A stretch of DNA of 64,000 nucleotides from Colwellia sp. MB02u-6 (GCF_014077095.1 NZ_JACGVG010000027.1:434001-498000); one strand, 5' to 3'; positions 20,895 to 30,480 are shown, counted from the first letter of the stretch. The notes: a model not told the origin generated them from the letters alone. Program-made: numbers and translations.

Positions 20895-21403
20895 TGGAAA
20901 AGTCGATAGACAGTAAAATCTCAATGTTACAGCATGCTATACGCTTTTTTATTAGTACTATGCTGCTGAGTTTTTTTTGGGTAACTAGTGTAAATGCTAG
21001 CCCAGTAGACACTTTTGAATTTAAAGATGAAGCAACCCAATTACGCTTTCAAGTACTATCCAAAGAGTTACGGTGCCCTAAGTGTCAAAATCAAAATTTA
21101 GCAGATTCCAACTCTAAAATTGCTGTAGATTTAAGGAATAACCTTTACAACCTGCTGCAAGAAGGCATGAGTGATCAAGAAGTTATTGACTTTATGGTCT
21201 ACCGATATGGTGATTTTGTTTTATATCGACCGCCATTAAAAGAACAAACTTATATTCTATGGTTTGGTCCATTGGTTATTCTTTTCGGTTTTATCATCAG
21301 TGTGATATTTGTTTTACGAAAACGTAGTCAAGTTAAGGCAAATGAACATGATTTATCAACGCAAGAGCAAGCTAACTTGGATGATATTCTCAATAAGCAG
21401 TAA
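20894..21403 (+). CDS. ccmH: cytochrome c maturation protein CcmH
   Basis: CcmH is the small thiol-disulfide protein of the haem lyase complex. It has a signal or anchor segment near residues 15-34, then the diagnostic motif LRCPKCQNQNLADSNS (LRCxxC), helices, and a C-terminal membrane helix (YILWFGPLVILFGFIISVIFVL). The 169-residue size fits CcmH without a fused CcmI part, in agreement with the separate ccmI gene here. Translation is probably coupled to ccmG (TAATG overlap). Confidence 0.94.
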   Translation: MEKSIDSKISMLQHAIRFFISTMLLSFFWVTSVNASPVDTFEFKDEATQLRFQVLSKELRCPKCQNQNLADSNSKIAVDLRNNLYNLLQEGMSDQEVIDFMVYRYGDFVLYRPPLKEQTYILWFGPLVILFGFIISVIFVLRKRSQVKANEHDLSTQEQANLDDILNKQ

Positions 21404-21717
21404 AGCCATAAAAATATCTAAAGCTAAACTTGATGATATTAGTGTTTTTTATACTTGAATGATGGTTATTTAACCGTTATTTCATCGCTAGAGTAAAAGG
21501 GTTTCATTTTTATTATTATTGGGCTAACATGCCCGTTCATATTGCGATTTTAAAGCGTGTAAGTTAGTGAAATAGACTGATTAGTTTTCTGTTGAAGTGA
21601 ATTGACACTTTAATAAATTAACCAGCTACTCAATAATTACAATGTATAATAGCGGTAGCGTAATACCGCAGTTAAAATCGCCCGAAAAGTACAATACCCT
21701 CGTGTAAAGAGATAAAG
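21404..21717. other. ccmH-ppiD intergenic region
   Basis: This 314-bp gap contains a TATAAT box around 21645 and a TTGACA word at 21602. Their spacing is too wide for one promoter. A ppiD promoter is likely here, but I cannot define it. No gene is evident. Confidence 0.35.
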
Positions 21718-23625
21718 ATGTTAGAAAATATTCGAGAAAGCTCTCAAGGATTAACGGCTAAGATTATTCTTGGTTTTATTATTTTAACCTTCGCTGTTGC
21801 CGGCATTGGTAGTTACAGCAACTCAGTTGATACTTCAGTGGCTGATGTTAATGGTGATAAAATATCACAAGATGAGTTTAATAAAGCTTATCAAGCACAA
21901 CGTAACCGTATGGCGCAGCAGTTTGGTGAAATGTTCGAAACATTATCAGCTGATCCTAGTTACATGAGTAATTTTCGCAAGGGTGTGGTTGATAATTTAA
22001 TTAACCAAAAACTTATCGATCAAAACTCAGAGGCGCTTGCCATTCGTGTAGCAGATCAGCGAATTAAAAGTACCATTCAAAATATGGCAGAATTCCAAAT
22101 TGATGGTGTTTTTGACAACAATCGTTACTTAGCGATGATTAACCAAGCGGGTTTTTATCAATCAGCTGATTTTCGTGATTATTTACGTACTGAAATGACC
22201 CGTCGTCAATTAACTCAAGCATTGGTAGCAAGCGAATTTAGCTTACCCTACCAAGAAAATATGTTTACTGCTTTACAAAATCAACAACGTGACATTCGTT
22301 TTGCTACGATTAATGCGGAACAATTTAAAGCGAATATCGAGTTAAGCGATGAAGAAGTTAACGACTATTATCTTGCCAACAAATCGCGCTTTGAGAACCA
22401 AGAGCAAGTAAAAGTCAACTACATCACACTTGATGTTGACACTATTGCCAACACAGTGACATTAACCGATGCCGACGTTGATGATTATTATAAGAACAAT
22501 ATTAGTCAATACCGCGATGAAGAACAACGTCGTGTTGCCCACATTTTAATTGAATTCGGTGATGACGAAGCACAAGCTAAAGTCGAAACAGAAGCGTTAC
22601 TTGCTAAAATAAATGTTGGTGAAGACTTTGCTACATTAGCAAAAGAGCATTCAGCAGATACCTTTAGTGGTGAAAATGGCGGTGATCTAGATTGGATTGA
22701 TGCTGGCGTAATGGACACCGCATTTGATGACGCAGTATTTGCTTTGTCTGGTATAGGTAGTGTTAGTGATGTGGTCAAAACTGACTTTGGTTTTCACATC
22801 ATTAAATTAACCGATTATAAGGCTGAGATAGTGCAAAGCTTAGCTGAAGTACGTGACAATATTGTCTCAAAAGTTAAAAATGAAAAAGCGCAAGACAAGT
22901 TTTTTGAGCTTCAACAAGAAGTAGCTCGTCTAAGTTTCGAGTTTCCTGACAGTTTATACGACGCTGCAGGCGCAATTAATGCCACTATAAAAACATCTGA
23001 CTGGTTAACGCGTAGTGTTAATAGCGCACCTTTTAATGTCAGTAATGTTGTTGAGGTGGCTTTTTCTGACATCGTGGTGAATGAACAATTAAACTCTGAT
23101 ATTGTTGAAGTTAGTGATAGCTTAGCTATTGTAATGCGCTTAAATGAATACCAAGCAGCGAGTGTTAAACCCCTTGCTGAAGTTAGCGCACAAATTGAAA
23201 ATATTTTGCTTGCGAAAAAAGCTTCTGAAAAAGCGGAAACTGTTGTAGATGAGTTGCTGATTGCATTCAAATCTGGAAGCGATATCACTGAGAAATTAGC
23301 TGAAATTGGCGCTACTATGGAAGTTAAAACAGCAGTTGCACGTGTGGGTAGCGGCTTAGATGCAAGCTTGGCACGTGAAGCCTTCAAATTACCTCGTCCA
23401 AGTGAGAACGCGGTATCGGCAACGACAGTAAATCTTAGTAATGGTAATTTAGCATTACTTGAAGTGCAAGCAGTTAACGAAAGTACAGCAGTCAACTCAC
23501 CGAACCTGTCGCAGCAGTTAACTCAGCAATTGGCACAAGCGGCTTATTTAAGTTATGTTGAATCGCTGAAAGTTGGCGCAGAGATTGTGCGTAAAGAAGT
23601 GCAAGCACCGACGAGACAATACTAA
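21718..23625 (+). CDS. ppiD: periplasmic folding chaperone PpiD
   Basis: PpiD is an inner-membrane-anchored periplasmic chaperone that meets proteins emerging from SecYEG. The 635-residue protein has the typical short cytoplasmic start MLENIRESSQG and one membrane helix (about 15-33). Next come a SurA-like N-terminal chaperone region and a parvulin domain at about 270-362 (RRVAHILIEFG, then GGDLDWIDAG and FGFHIIKL). A long C-terminal domain completes it. In E. coli it directly follows hupB; here four ccm genes lie between. Confidence 0.94.
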   Translation: MLENIRESSQGLTAKIILGFIILTFAVAGIGSYSNSVDTSVADVNGDKISQDEFNKAYQAQRNRMAQQFGEMFETLSADPSYMSNFRKGVVDNLINQKLIDQNSEALAIRVADQRIKSTIQNMAEFQIDGVFDNNRYLAMINQAGFYQSADFRDYLRTEMTRRQLTQALVASEFSLPYQENMFTALQNQQRDIRFATINAEQFKANIELSDEEVNDYYLANKSRFENQEQVKVNYITLDVDTIANTVTLTDADVDDYYKNNISQYRDEEQRRVAHILIEFGDDEAQAKVETEALLAKINVGEDFATLAKEHSADTFSGENGGDLDWIDAGVMDTAFDDAVFALSGIGSVSDVVKTDFGFHIIKLTDYKAEIVQSLAEVRDNIVSKVKNEKAQDKFFELQQEVARLSFEFPDSLYDAAGAINATIKTSDWLTRSVNSAPFNVSNVVEVAFSDIVVNEQLNSDIVEVSDSLAIVMRLNEYQAASVKPLAEVSAQIENILLAKKASEKAETVVDELLIAFKSGSDITEKLAEIGATMEVKTAVARVGSGLDASLAREAFKLPRPSENAVSATTVNLSNGNLALLEVQAVNESTAVNSPNLSQQLTQQLAQAAYLSYVESLKVGAEIVRKEVQAPTRQY

Positions 23626-23660
23626 CTCAAAATAGTATTTGAGCTGATAAAGCATTAAAT

Positions 23661-23688
23661 AAAAAACCAGCCGATAGGCTGGTTTTTT
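23661..23688. terminator. terminator after ppiD
   Basis: AAAAAACCAGCC and GGCTGGTTTTTT form a perfect 12-bp stem with a GATA loop, 35 bp after the ppiD stop. The symmetric A/T tracts also allow it to work from the other side. Confidence 0.9.
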
Positions 23689-23930
23689 GCTTCTTAGAGT
23701 TCAAGTTCTATTTGTTAACCCGTAAAAGTAGGTAATAATTGAATGACACGGGTATAGCATCAATACTGAAAAACCACCCAGCTAATTACTCTATAACTAA
23801 GTAATGTAATTGTGTAAAAAGAAGTGGTTTATTAGGTAAGTCATTTGAAAAGTAAAGTGTCAGTTAGCTATAACAGAAAAAAAATTTGTCACGCTTATAA
23901 TCATCAATACTAAATAATAGCGTGTTAAAG

Positions 23931-24716
23931 TTATCTATGCAGCAGTTGAAAACGTTGGCTCATTATCAACCTCTTAGTGTACTTGTGTTTCGGTTTTTGC
24001 AAAATATCAGTAGTTTTACCAAACTCTAAAACTTCACCTTTGCTTAGTACCATCATCTCATCACTAAAGTGTCTGACAATGCCAAGGTTATGAGAGATTA
24101 ATATAAATGCCAGCCCCATTTGTTGCTGTAAATCTAGCAGTAGGTTGATCATTTGTGAGCGTAAAGATGGGTCGAGTGATGCTAAAGCCTCGTCGAGAAT
24201 GATCACTTGTGGTTTTAATATTATCGCCCGAGCTAATGAAATACGTTGTTTTTGACCCCCTGAAAACATGTGAGGATAAAAGCTCATATGTTCAGCTAAT
24301 AAACCAACTTTTTGCAAGGTTTCTCGGATCAACTGATGGCGCTTAGTTTCATTTAGCTTGGTGTTCAGTTGCAGTGGTTCATCTAATAATTGTTCTATCG
24401 TAAGACTAGGGTTTAAGGTGGTGCCTGAGTCTTGAAAAATCATTCTCACATGTTGACAACGTTGCTTAAAGTTACCAGGCTCTAAGCTTTGGCCATTTAA
24501 ACGAATGTGGCCAGTACTTGGCAATTCAGCGCCAACCAGTAGTTTTGCAATCGTTGACTTTCCAGAGCCTGTTTCGCCTACAATAGCGAGCGTTTTATGC
24601 GCCATAATATCAAAAGATAAAGGTTCAAGTGCCGTAATGCATTTACGATTAAACCAATAATTTTTATCTTTATAGGTTTTACTCAGGTTACTGACTTGTA
24701 ATAAAACATCACTCAC
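23931..24716 (-). CDS. sapF: peptide ABC transporter ATP-binding protein SapF
   Basis: SapF is one of two ATPases of the Sap importer, which takes up peptides and is linked to antimicrobial-peptide resistance and potassium uptake in enterics. The 261-residue protein has Walker A GETGSGKST (47-55), the Q loop near MIFQDSG, a full signature FSGGQKQR and Walker B VIILDEALASLD. It is last in the pspF-sapABCDF run, and its start overlaps the sapD stop by 4 bases. Confidence 0.92.
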   Translation of the reverse strand: MSDVLLQVSNLSKTYKDKNYWFNRKCITALEPLSFDIMAHKTLAIVGETGSGKSTIAKLLVGAELPSTGHIRLNGQSLEPGNFKQRCQHVRMIFQDSGTTLNPSLTIEQLLDEPLQLNTKLNETKRHQLIRETLQKVGLLAEHMSFYPHMFSGGQKQRISLARAIILKPQVIILDEALASLDPSLRSQMINLLLDLQQQMGLAFILISHNLGIVRHFSDEMMVLSKGEVLEFGKTTDILQKPKHKYTKRLIMSQRFQLLHR

Positions 24717-25705
24717 GAATAGTTATCCTTCAGTGGAAAATGGCAACTGACTTGATGGCTATGAAAATTTTTAATTTTTGGCGCGTGCACACACTTTTGT
24801 TGTGCTCGCGGGCACCTTGGGCCTAATCGGCAGCCTATTGGTAAATGTTGCAAAGTAGGAATACTACCAGGCAATGTCATTAATCGAGATTTATTTGGGA
24901 TCATTCGGCTAGCTTTTGGGCTACTGTCGACTAAGGCGCGGGTGTAGGGATGATAAGGTTGGTTAAAAATTTGCTCTGTGGTGCCTGCCTCAACAAATTG
25001 GCCACTATACATCACGGTAATGGTGTTAGTCCAATGAGTAACATTTTCTAAATCATGACTTATTAATAATATTGACATATTTTTCAGCTGATTCAGGCTC
25101 GCTAACAAACGAAATATCTGGCCTTGATTGGTACTTTCCATTGCCGCAGTAGGTTCATCAGCAATAAGAAGCATAGGACGACGTGCTAAGGCCATTGCGA
25201 TCATTACACGTTGGCATAATGCATCGGTTAGCTGATGAGGGAAACTCTTCACACAGACCTCATGCTGCTTGATACCAACTTTATGCAACAAATTAATAGC
25301 AGCCAGTTTACGCTGTTGTCTTTTTTGCCAGAAATAGCCAGTTAGTTGCTCAACATCTACCGCTTCTTCTAATTGTTCGCCAATGGTAGTGGTGGGATCT
25401 AAGCATGCCATAGGTTCTTGAAAAATCATGGCGACGTCTTTTGATATAATTGCTTTTCTTTCTTCAGCAGATAGCCGCATTAAGTCGTTGCCGCGCCAAT
25501 GAAAACGGTCGGCATCGACTTGCCATTTTTCATCTAACACCCCGACAATCGCTTGTGCTAATAGCGACTTTCCAGAGCCTGATTCACCTACTAAACCACG
25601 AACCTCACCTTCTTTCATGGTCAGGTTTACTCGGTCAACAGCAAATATTGGCTTTGTTGAAGTCTGCAATTTTATTGAAAGGTTGCGAATATCAATTAAG
25701 TTCAT
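24713..25705 (-). CDS. sapD: peptide ABC transporter ATP-binding protein SapD
   Basis: This 330-residue ATPase pairs with SapF. Walker A GESGSGKS, the Q loop MIFQEPM and Walker B MLLIADEPTAAMEST are intact. The ABC signature is degenerate: HQLTDALCQRVMIAMAL replaces LSGGxxQR. E. coli SapD has a similarly degenerate sequence, so this is probably a family trait rather than decay. The C-terminus carries the oligopeptide-transporter extension with Cys-containing GCRLGPRCPRA. It overlaps sapC by one base and sapF by four. Confidence 0.92.
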   Translation of the reverse strand: MNLIDIRNLSIKLQTSTKPIFAVDRVNLTMKEGEVRGLVGESGSGKSLLAQAIVGVLDEKWQVDADRFHWRGNDLMRLSAEERKAIISKDVAMIFQEPMACLDPTTTIGEQLEEAVDVEQLTGYFWQKRQQRKLAAINLLHKVGIKQHEVCVKSFPHQLTDALCQRVMIAMALARRPMLLIADEPTAAMESTNQGQIFRLLASLNQLKNMSILLISHDLENVTHWTNTITVMYSGQFVEAGTTEQIFNQPYHPYTRALVDSSPKASRMIPNKSRLMTLPGSIPTLQHLPIGCRLGPRCPRAQQKCVHAPKIKNFHSHQVSCHFPLKDNYS

Positions 25706-26598
25706 TAGTTTTCCTTGCGCACTTTTAGGGCATGGCGCATACCTTCACCAACCAAGTTTGTCGCGATAACTGAAAATAAAATAGCTAAACCTGGTAGGTA
25801 AACGGTCCAAGGAGCAATGTAAAATAACTCAATACCATTAGCTAGCATTGCGCCCCATTCTGGCATAGGAATAGGTGCACCTAATCCAAGGAAACCTAAT
25901 GCTGCAATGTCGAGAATAGCAGCTGATTGAGCAAGTGTTGCTTGGCTAATTAATTTTTCGATAATATTAGGAAAAATAGAATAACGTAAAATTCTAATCG
26001 AACTAGCGCCATCAAGACGCGATGCCAGTACGTAGTCTTTGGCAAACTCTTCCTTAACGGCATTGCGGGTGACATGCACAAATTGCGGTATTAACACCAT
26101 AATGATGGCCCACAAGGTATTCTCTAAACCAGGACCTAGTATAGCAACAATGATAATCGCTAAAAGTAAGGAAGGAATAGATAAAATAACATCGAAAAAA
26201 TGATTAAGAAAGCTAGATTTGATGCCCGTTGTTAAGGCGGATAGTGAACCGATAACAACCCCAACGGCTAAAGAGGCAATAACCACAATAATACTTAAGC
26301 CAAAAGTTAATGAGGTACCTTGAATTAACCGTGACAACATATCTCTACCTAGGTTGTCTGTACCAAGTAAAAAGCTGACATCGCCATCATCACTCCATGC
26401 AGGTGGTAACAATAAGTGGTCTAAATGGTTTTCCACCGAAGAATACGGTGTAATGATATTGGCTGATACTGCCAGCGCAATTAAAAATAAAAAACAGCAA
26501 AATCCAATCATAACAACAGGAGGTTGTTTGAAGTTATGCCACAACTGCACCAGTGGAGTTGGGAACTCTTCTTCTAAGTATATTTTATCACGTGCCAT
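25705..26598 (-). CDS. sapC: peptide ABC transporter permease SapC
   Basis: SapC is a 297-residue inner-membrane permease of the DppC/OppC type. It has an N-terminal helix (VVMIGFCCFLFLIALAVSA), a periplasmic loop with the typical LLGTDNLGRDMLSRLIQG motif, and the EAA loop (LDGASSIRILRYSIFPNI) that contacts the ATPases. Its start overlaps the sapB stop by 11 bases, which points to translational coupling. Confidence 0.92.
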   Translation of the reverse strand: MARDKIYLEEEFPTPLVQLWHNFKQPPVVMIGFCCFLFLIALAVSANIITPYSSVENHLDHLLLPPAWSDDGDVSFLLGTDNLGRDMLSRLIQGTSLTFGLSIIVVIASLAVGVVIGSLSALTTGIKSSFLNHFFDVILSIPSLLLAIIIVAILGPGLENTLWAIIMVLIPQFVHVTRNAVKEEFAKDYVLASRLDGASSIRILRYSIFPNIIEKLISQATLAQSAAILDIAALGFLGLGAPIPMPEWGAMLANGIELFYIAPWTVYLPGLAILFSVIATNLVGEGMRHALKVRKEN

Positions 26599-27616
26599 GA
26601 CGAGGCTCCCGAGCTAAAGGATTAAGCGCTGCATAGACTAAATCTATAATAATGTGAACAATAAATATAAAGCTTGAGAGCACAATAAGCCCGCCTTGAA
26701 TAGCGGTATAGTCACGCTGATATATACTTTCGATTAACCAGCTGCCGATGCCTGGCCAACTAAAAATAACCTCTGTCACCATGGCTATAGTAATCAGATT
26801 AGCAAATTGTAACCCAATATCTCTGATAACTTTGATAATAGCATTACGCATAGCATGACGATAAATAATTTGACTAAAGGTTAAGCCTTTTGCTTTTGCC
26901 GCTTTAATGTAATGAGTGTCTAAAACTTCGAGCATAGCTGAGCGGGCTAAGCGCATAAAGATGGTGGCAGGTGCTAATGCCACTACAATAACTGGTAATA
27001 TAAGGTGTCGAGTGGCATCCTGAAAAGCTTGCCATTTATACGGACTGTCGCTAAGTATAATGTCAATTAACTGTAAACCGGTAATATGTTTAATTTCGAA
27101 CAAAAGACTTATTTGTCCGGAAGAAGGTAACCAACCTAATTGGATAGAAAACACCAATATAGCCAGTATGCCTAACCAGAACACTGGGATTGAGTAGCCA
27201 ATCATTGCGATGGTCAATATTAAATTGTCAGCCGCTTTTCGGTGGTAAATAGCAGCACAAAAGCCAACGGGAATACCAACAAACATTGCCACCAACAAAG
27301 CAACGCTGGCCAACTCGACCGTTGCAGGTAATCGATTAAGTACTTCGTTTGAAATGGGTAAGTGGCTAGTCATTGAATAACCCATGTCGCCCTGAAATAG
27401 GTGTTTCAAATAACTGATATATTGGCCTAGTAAACCCGAATGATGTTGATATTCATTAGCTAAAACTGCTAACTGCTCCGGTGAGGCACTTATTTGGCCA
27501 GTTAGGTTAATGAGTTGCTCACCAGGGAATAAAAAACTCAAACTAAATGACAACATTGTTAATAACAACAAAGTAAAAAAGAATAAACTAAAACGACGCA
27601 GAGTAAAAATTAGCAT
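26588..27616 (-). CDS. sapB: peptide ABC transporter permease SapB
   Basis: SapB is the DppB/OppB-type permease partner of SapC. I place the start at ATG 27616 (MLIFTLRRFSLFFFTLLLL), one base after the sapA stop; a longer frame reaches 27652 inside sapA but lacks homology-like content. Family motifs include the N-terminal helix, QYISYLKHLFQGDMGYSM and the EAA-type loop HYIKAAKAKGLTFSQIIYRHAMRNA. It is 342 residues long with about six membrane helices. Confidence 0.9.
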   Translation of the reverse strand: MLIFTLRRFSLFFFTLLLLTMLSFSLSFLFPGEQLINLTGQISASPEQLAVLANEYQHHSGLLGQYISYLKHLFQGDMGYSMTSHLPISNEVLNRLPATVELASVALLVAMFVGIPVGFCAAIYHRKAADNLILTIAMIGYSIPVFWLGILAILVFSIQLGWLPSSGQISLLFEIKHITGLQLIDIILSDSPYKWQAFQDATRHLILPVIVVALAPATIFMRLARSAMLEVLDTHYIKAAKAKGLTFSQIIYRHAMRNAIIKVIRDIGLQFANLITIAMVTEVIFSWPGIGSWLIESIYQRDYTAIQGGLIVLSSFIFIVHIIIDLVYAALNPLAREPRHGT

Positions 27617-27617
27617 A

Positions 27618-29234
27618 TTAGTTTTTTGTAACCCCGTTAAAGTCAACCCCACCGATTGCGCGCAACACAGTACCTTTTACACTATTGCCACGTGCTTGGT
27701 ATCTTTTTGAATGAGCAATGGGAATTAAAGGTACTTCTTCATTGATCAATTTTAATGCCTTTGAATAATAGGCTTTTCGTTTATTAATGTTATTTGTTTT
27801 TAGCGCCTTTTGGATAAGCTGATCGAATTTTTTATTACACCAAAAGGTACGATTGCTGCCAGTATTTGCTGCAGAGCAGCTGAGAAGTGACGAAAAAAAG
27901 TTATCGGGATCAGGGTTGTCAGCTGACCAACCCAATAGCACACTTTGATGCTCACCTTCAGAAACCTTTCGTAAAAAAGTTGACCATTCATAACCTGACA
28001 CTATATTAACCTCTACCCCTATTTTTTGTAAATCAGCTTGAATAAGTTTTGCCATCGTAATGGCATCTGGGTTATAGGATCTCTGCACAGGCATTGCCCA
28101 TAAATCCATAGAAAAGCCATTGCTATAACCTGCCTGCGTTAATAATTTTTGTGCAGTAGCTATTGAATAGTCTTGGCTTGTTATCCTTGCATCATAAGCC
28201 CAAGAAGAGTTTGGAATAATGCCGTTAGCAACTTCTGCTTGGCCAGTATAAACCGCCTCTAGAATTGCTTGCTTATTAATAGCGTAGGATAAAGCTTTGC
28301 GTACTAAAGGATCGTTAAATGGTGGTTTACGGGTATTGAAGCCAAAATAACCCACATTGAAAGATATCACTGATTCTAAAATGAGATTGGGGTGTTGTTT
28401 AATTTTTTCATGTGCAATAGGGTAGGCAATTACGTCACATTCACCGGCTAATAACTTAGTTAAGCGAGCCGTATCTCTAGGAGTTATGTCAAAAACGAGT
28501 TGTTTAAGTTCTGACTTACCTCGCCAATAATTTGAATGAGGTTCATAACGAATAAAAGCCCCTGAACTATACTGTTTAAATTTAAAAGGTCCCGTGCCAA
28601 TGGGGAGCATATCTATTTCTTGCATAGCGTTAAGTTCGACTAATTCGTCAGCGTATTCTTTTGATAAAATAACGGCTGAATCACCACCAATGTTGGCGAG
28701 AAATGAACTGTCAGCATGTGCAAGTCGAAATCGAATGGTGTGGTCATTAATTTTTTCTATCTTATCAATCAAACTGGCTAATTGAGCATTCTGAAAAAAT
28801 GGATATTTACCACCTGATATCGGGTGATATTCGTGGTTGATATCCAACATGCGATTGAAACTAAACAGCACATCGTCAGCATTAAGCGCCCTTGTTGGCA
28901 TAAAATAGCGAGTTTGATGAAATTGAATATCTTTGCGAAGATAAAAAGTGATCATTTTACCGTCACGAGTCACATGCCAAGATTTAGCAATAGCAGGTAT
29001 AATCGCATTATCCACGGGGCTAAACTCAATCAAACGGTTATATAACTGATGTGACGTGGCATCTATTGTCGTCCCAGAGGACACTGTCTGGGGGTTGAAG
29101 CTTTCGGGAGGACCTTCACTACAATAGATAATGCTTTTTTTACTTAACGAAAGTGCTTCATTTGAATCACAGCCTGACAACACCAATATCAATAGTGCAA
29201 AACGGTAATAGTATTTAAGGGTAGAGTAAGCCAT
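27618..29234 (-). CDS. sapA: peptide ABC transporter substrate-binding lipoprotein SapA
   Basis: SapA is the SBP_bac_5 family binding protein of the Sap system. The 538-residue precursor ends its signal with LVLSGC, so it is probably a lipoprotein, whereas E. coli SapA is a soluble periplasmic protein. Typical family segments are YCSEGPPESFNPQ, LRKDIQFHQT, PIGTGPFKFKQY and VRKALSYAINKQAIL. The ATG lies only 9 bp after the pspF stop, so sapA is probably co-transcribed with the regulator pspF. Confidence 0.92.
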   Translation of the reverse strand: MAYSTLKYYYRFALLILVLSGCDSNEALSLSKKSIIYCSEGPPESFNPQTVSSGTTIDATSHQLYNRLIEFSPVDNAIIPAIAKSWHVTRDGKMITFYLRKDIQFHQTRYFMPTRALNADDVLFSFNRMLDINHEYHPISGGKYPFFQNAQLASLIDKIEKINDHTIRFRLAHADSSFLANIGGDSAVILSKEYADELVELNAMQEIDMLPIGTGPFKFKQYSSGAFIRYEPHSNYWRGKSELKQLVFDITPRDTARLTKLLAGECDVIAYPIAHEKIKQHPNLILESVISFNVGYFGFNTRKPPFNDPLVRKALSYAINKQAILEAVYTGQAEVANGIIPNSSWAYDARITSQDYSIATAQKLLTQAGYSNGFSMDLWAMPVQRSYNPDAITMAKLIQADLQKIGVEVNIVSGYEWSTFLRKVSEGEHQSVLLGWSADNPDPDNFFSSLLSCSAANTGSNRTFWCNKKFDQLIQKALKTNNINKRKAYYSKALKLINEEVPLIPIAHSKRYQARGNSVKGTVLRAIGGVDFNGVTKN

Positions 29235-29243
29235 AGCTAATCT

Positions 29244-30338
29244 TTATTCTTCGTCTGCACTACTTGAATCGAGTAGATTATATTTTTTTAAGTAGCCTCT
29301 TAACTGATGATAGGTTAATTCTAAGGCGTCAGCGGTTTTCTTTTGACTATATTGGCAATGCGCCAATGCCGACTTGATTAAGTCAACTTCATAGTTTTGT
29401 GATAAATTTTTTAATGACAGTGGGAATTGTAACGCTTGCGTGCTTGGTTGAATTTTTTGTTCTACTTTAACTGCTGTTGCTGTCGTGTTTTCATTAGTTT
29501 GTATAACAGGTGCAGCTATGATGCGATCTTGAGTTTTAATCCGTTTAGAAGGGCGATAAGGTGACTCAAATGGATCTATGACTAATTCATGCACAGGTAA
29601 GTGTGGATTATTACAGCGATAAACACTGCGTTCTACTACATTTTTTAATTCTCGAATATTACCCGGCCAATGATATTCAAGCAAGGCACGTTTTGCTTTT
29701 GCGGTAAAACCACTAAAAAGCTCAAATTCAAGTTCCCGCGCCATGTTAATAGCAAAGTGCTCAGCTAATACCAGTATATCGTCTAAACGTTCGCGTAAAG
29801 GCGGCAGGGTGATCACGTCAAAGGCCAACCTATCAAGCAAGTCTGCACGAAACTCCCCTGCTGCGGCCATTGACGGTAAGTCTTCGTTAGTTGCTGCGAT
29901 TAATCGCGCATTAGTTTTAATGGTTCTTGAGCCACCAACACGTTCAAATTCGCCATATTCCACAACACGTAATAATTTTTCTTGGATTAACCCAGTAGTA
30001 TTAGCGATTTCATCTAAAAACAAAGTGCCGTTATCTGCACGTTCAAAACGACCTTCATGACGTTTACTGGCGCCAGTAAAGGCACCACTGTCATAGCCAA
30101 ATAATTCACTTTCTAATAAATTTTCATTCAACGCCGCACAATTAAGTTTGAGATAATTTTGATCCCATCGTTTAGATAAATAATGTAAACGGGCCGCAAC
30201 TAGTTCTTTACCTGTGCCGCGTTCACCGATGATCAGCACAGGCTTACTTAAAGGTGCTATCTGTGAAATTTGCTCAAGCACCTCTAAAAAATTGTTAGAT
30301 TGGCCAATGAGATTATCTTGTTGTTTAAAACGTGTCAT
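29244..30338 (-). CDS. pspF: PspF, sigma-54-dependent activator of the phage shock operon
   Basis: PspF activates pspA with sigma-54 RNA polymerase and is held in check by PspA. The 364-residue protein lacks a receiver domain and starts directly with the AAA+ domain, as PspF should. Walker A is GERGTGKE, the sigma-54 contact loop GAFTGA is intact (YDSGAFTGASKRHEGRFE), and Walker B is LFLDEI. A Fis-type helix-turn-helix near 330-355 (KKTADALELTYHQLRGYLKKY) ends the protein. It is divergent from pspA across 191 bp and leads directly into sapA. Confidence 0.94.
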   Translation of the reverse strand: MTRFKQQDNLIGQSNNFLEVLEQISQIAPLSKPVLIIGERGTGKELVAARLHYLSKRWDQNYLKLNCAALNENLLESELFGYDSGAFTGASKRHEGRFERADNGTLFLDEIANTTGLIQEKLLRVVEYGEFERVGGSRTIKTNARLIAATNEDLPSMAAAGEFRADLLDRLAFDVITLPPLRERLDDILVLAEHFAINMARELEFELFSGFTAKAKRALLEYHWPGNIRELKNVVERSVYRCNNPHLPVHELVIDPFESPYRPSKRIKTQDRIIAAPVIQTNENTTATAVKVEQKIQPSTQALQFPLSLKNLSQNYEVDLIKSALAHCQYSQKKTADALELTYHQLRGYLKKYNLLDSSSADEE

Positions 30339-30463
30339 GAACTGACCTAATAATTGGTTTTTTTCACTAACAAATAGTGTATTTTATTAACCGCTTAGAG
30401 AGAAGTCTTTTTTTTAATAATAATAAAGCATTATTAATCAATATATTATAGTGTTATAAAAAC

Positions 30464-30480
30464 TTGGCGCAGAACGTGAA
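30464..30480 (+). promoter_or_regulatory. candidate sigma-54 promoter of pspABC
   Basis: TTGGCGC, five bases, then GTGAA resembles the -24/-12 consensus TTGGCAC-N5-TTGCT. The GG is exact at -24, but GA replaces GC at -12. It lies 50-65 bp before the pspA start. PspF next door makes a sigma-54 promoter expected at this place. Confidence 0.45.

Noticed and set aside
22911-23495. 194-codon minus-strand frame inside ppiD
   Set aside because: It lies antisense to a clear ppiD gene, has low-complexity Ser/Leu/Thr composition and no start signal.
27616-27652. Upstream start for sapB inside sapA
   Set aside because: The extension MGLTLTGLQKTN does not look like the family N-terminus, whereas the internal ATG one base after the sapA stop does.
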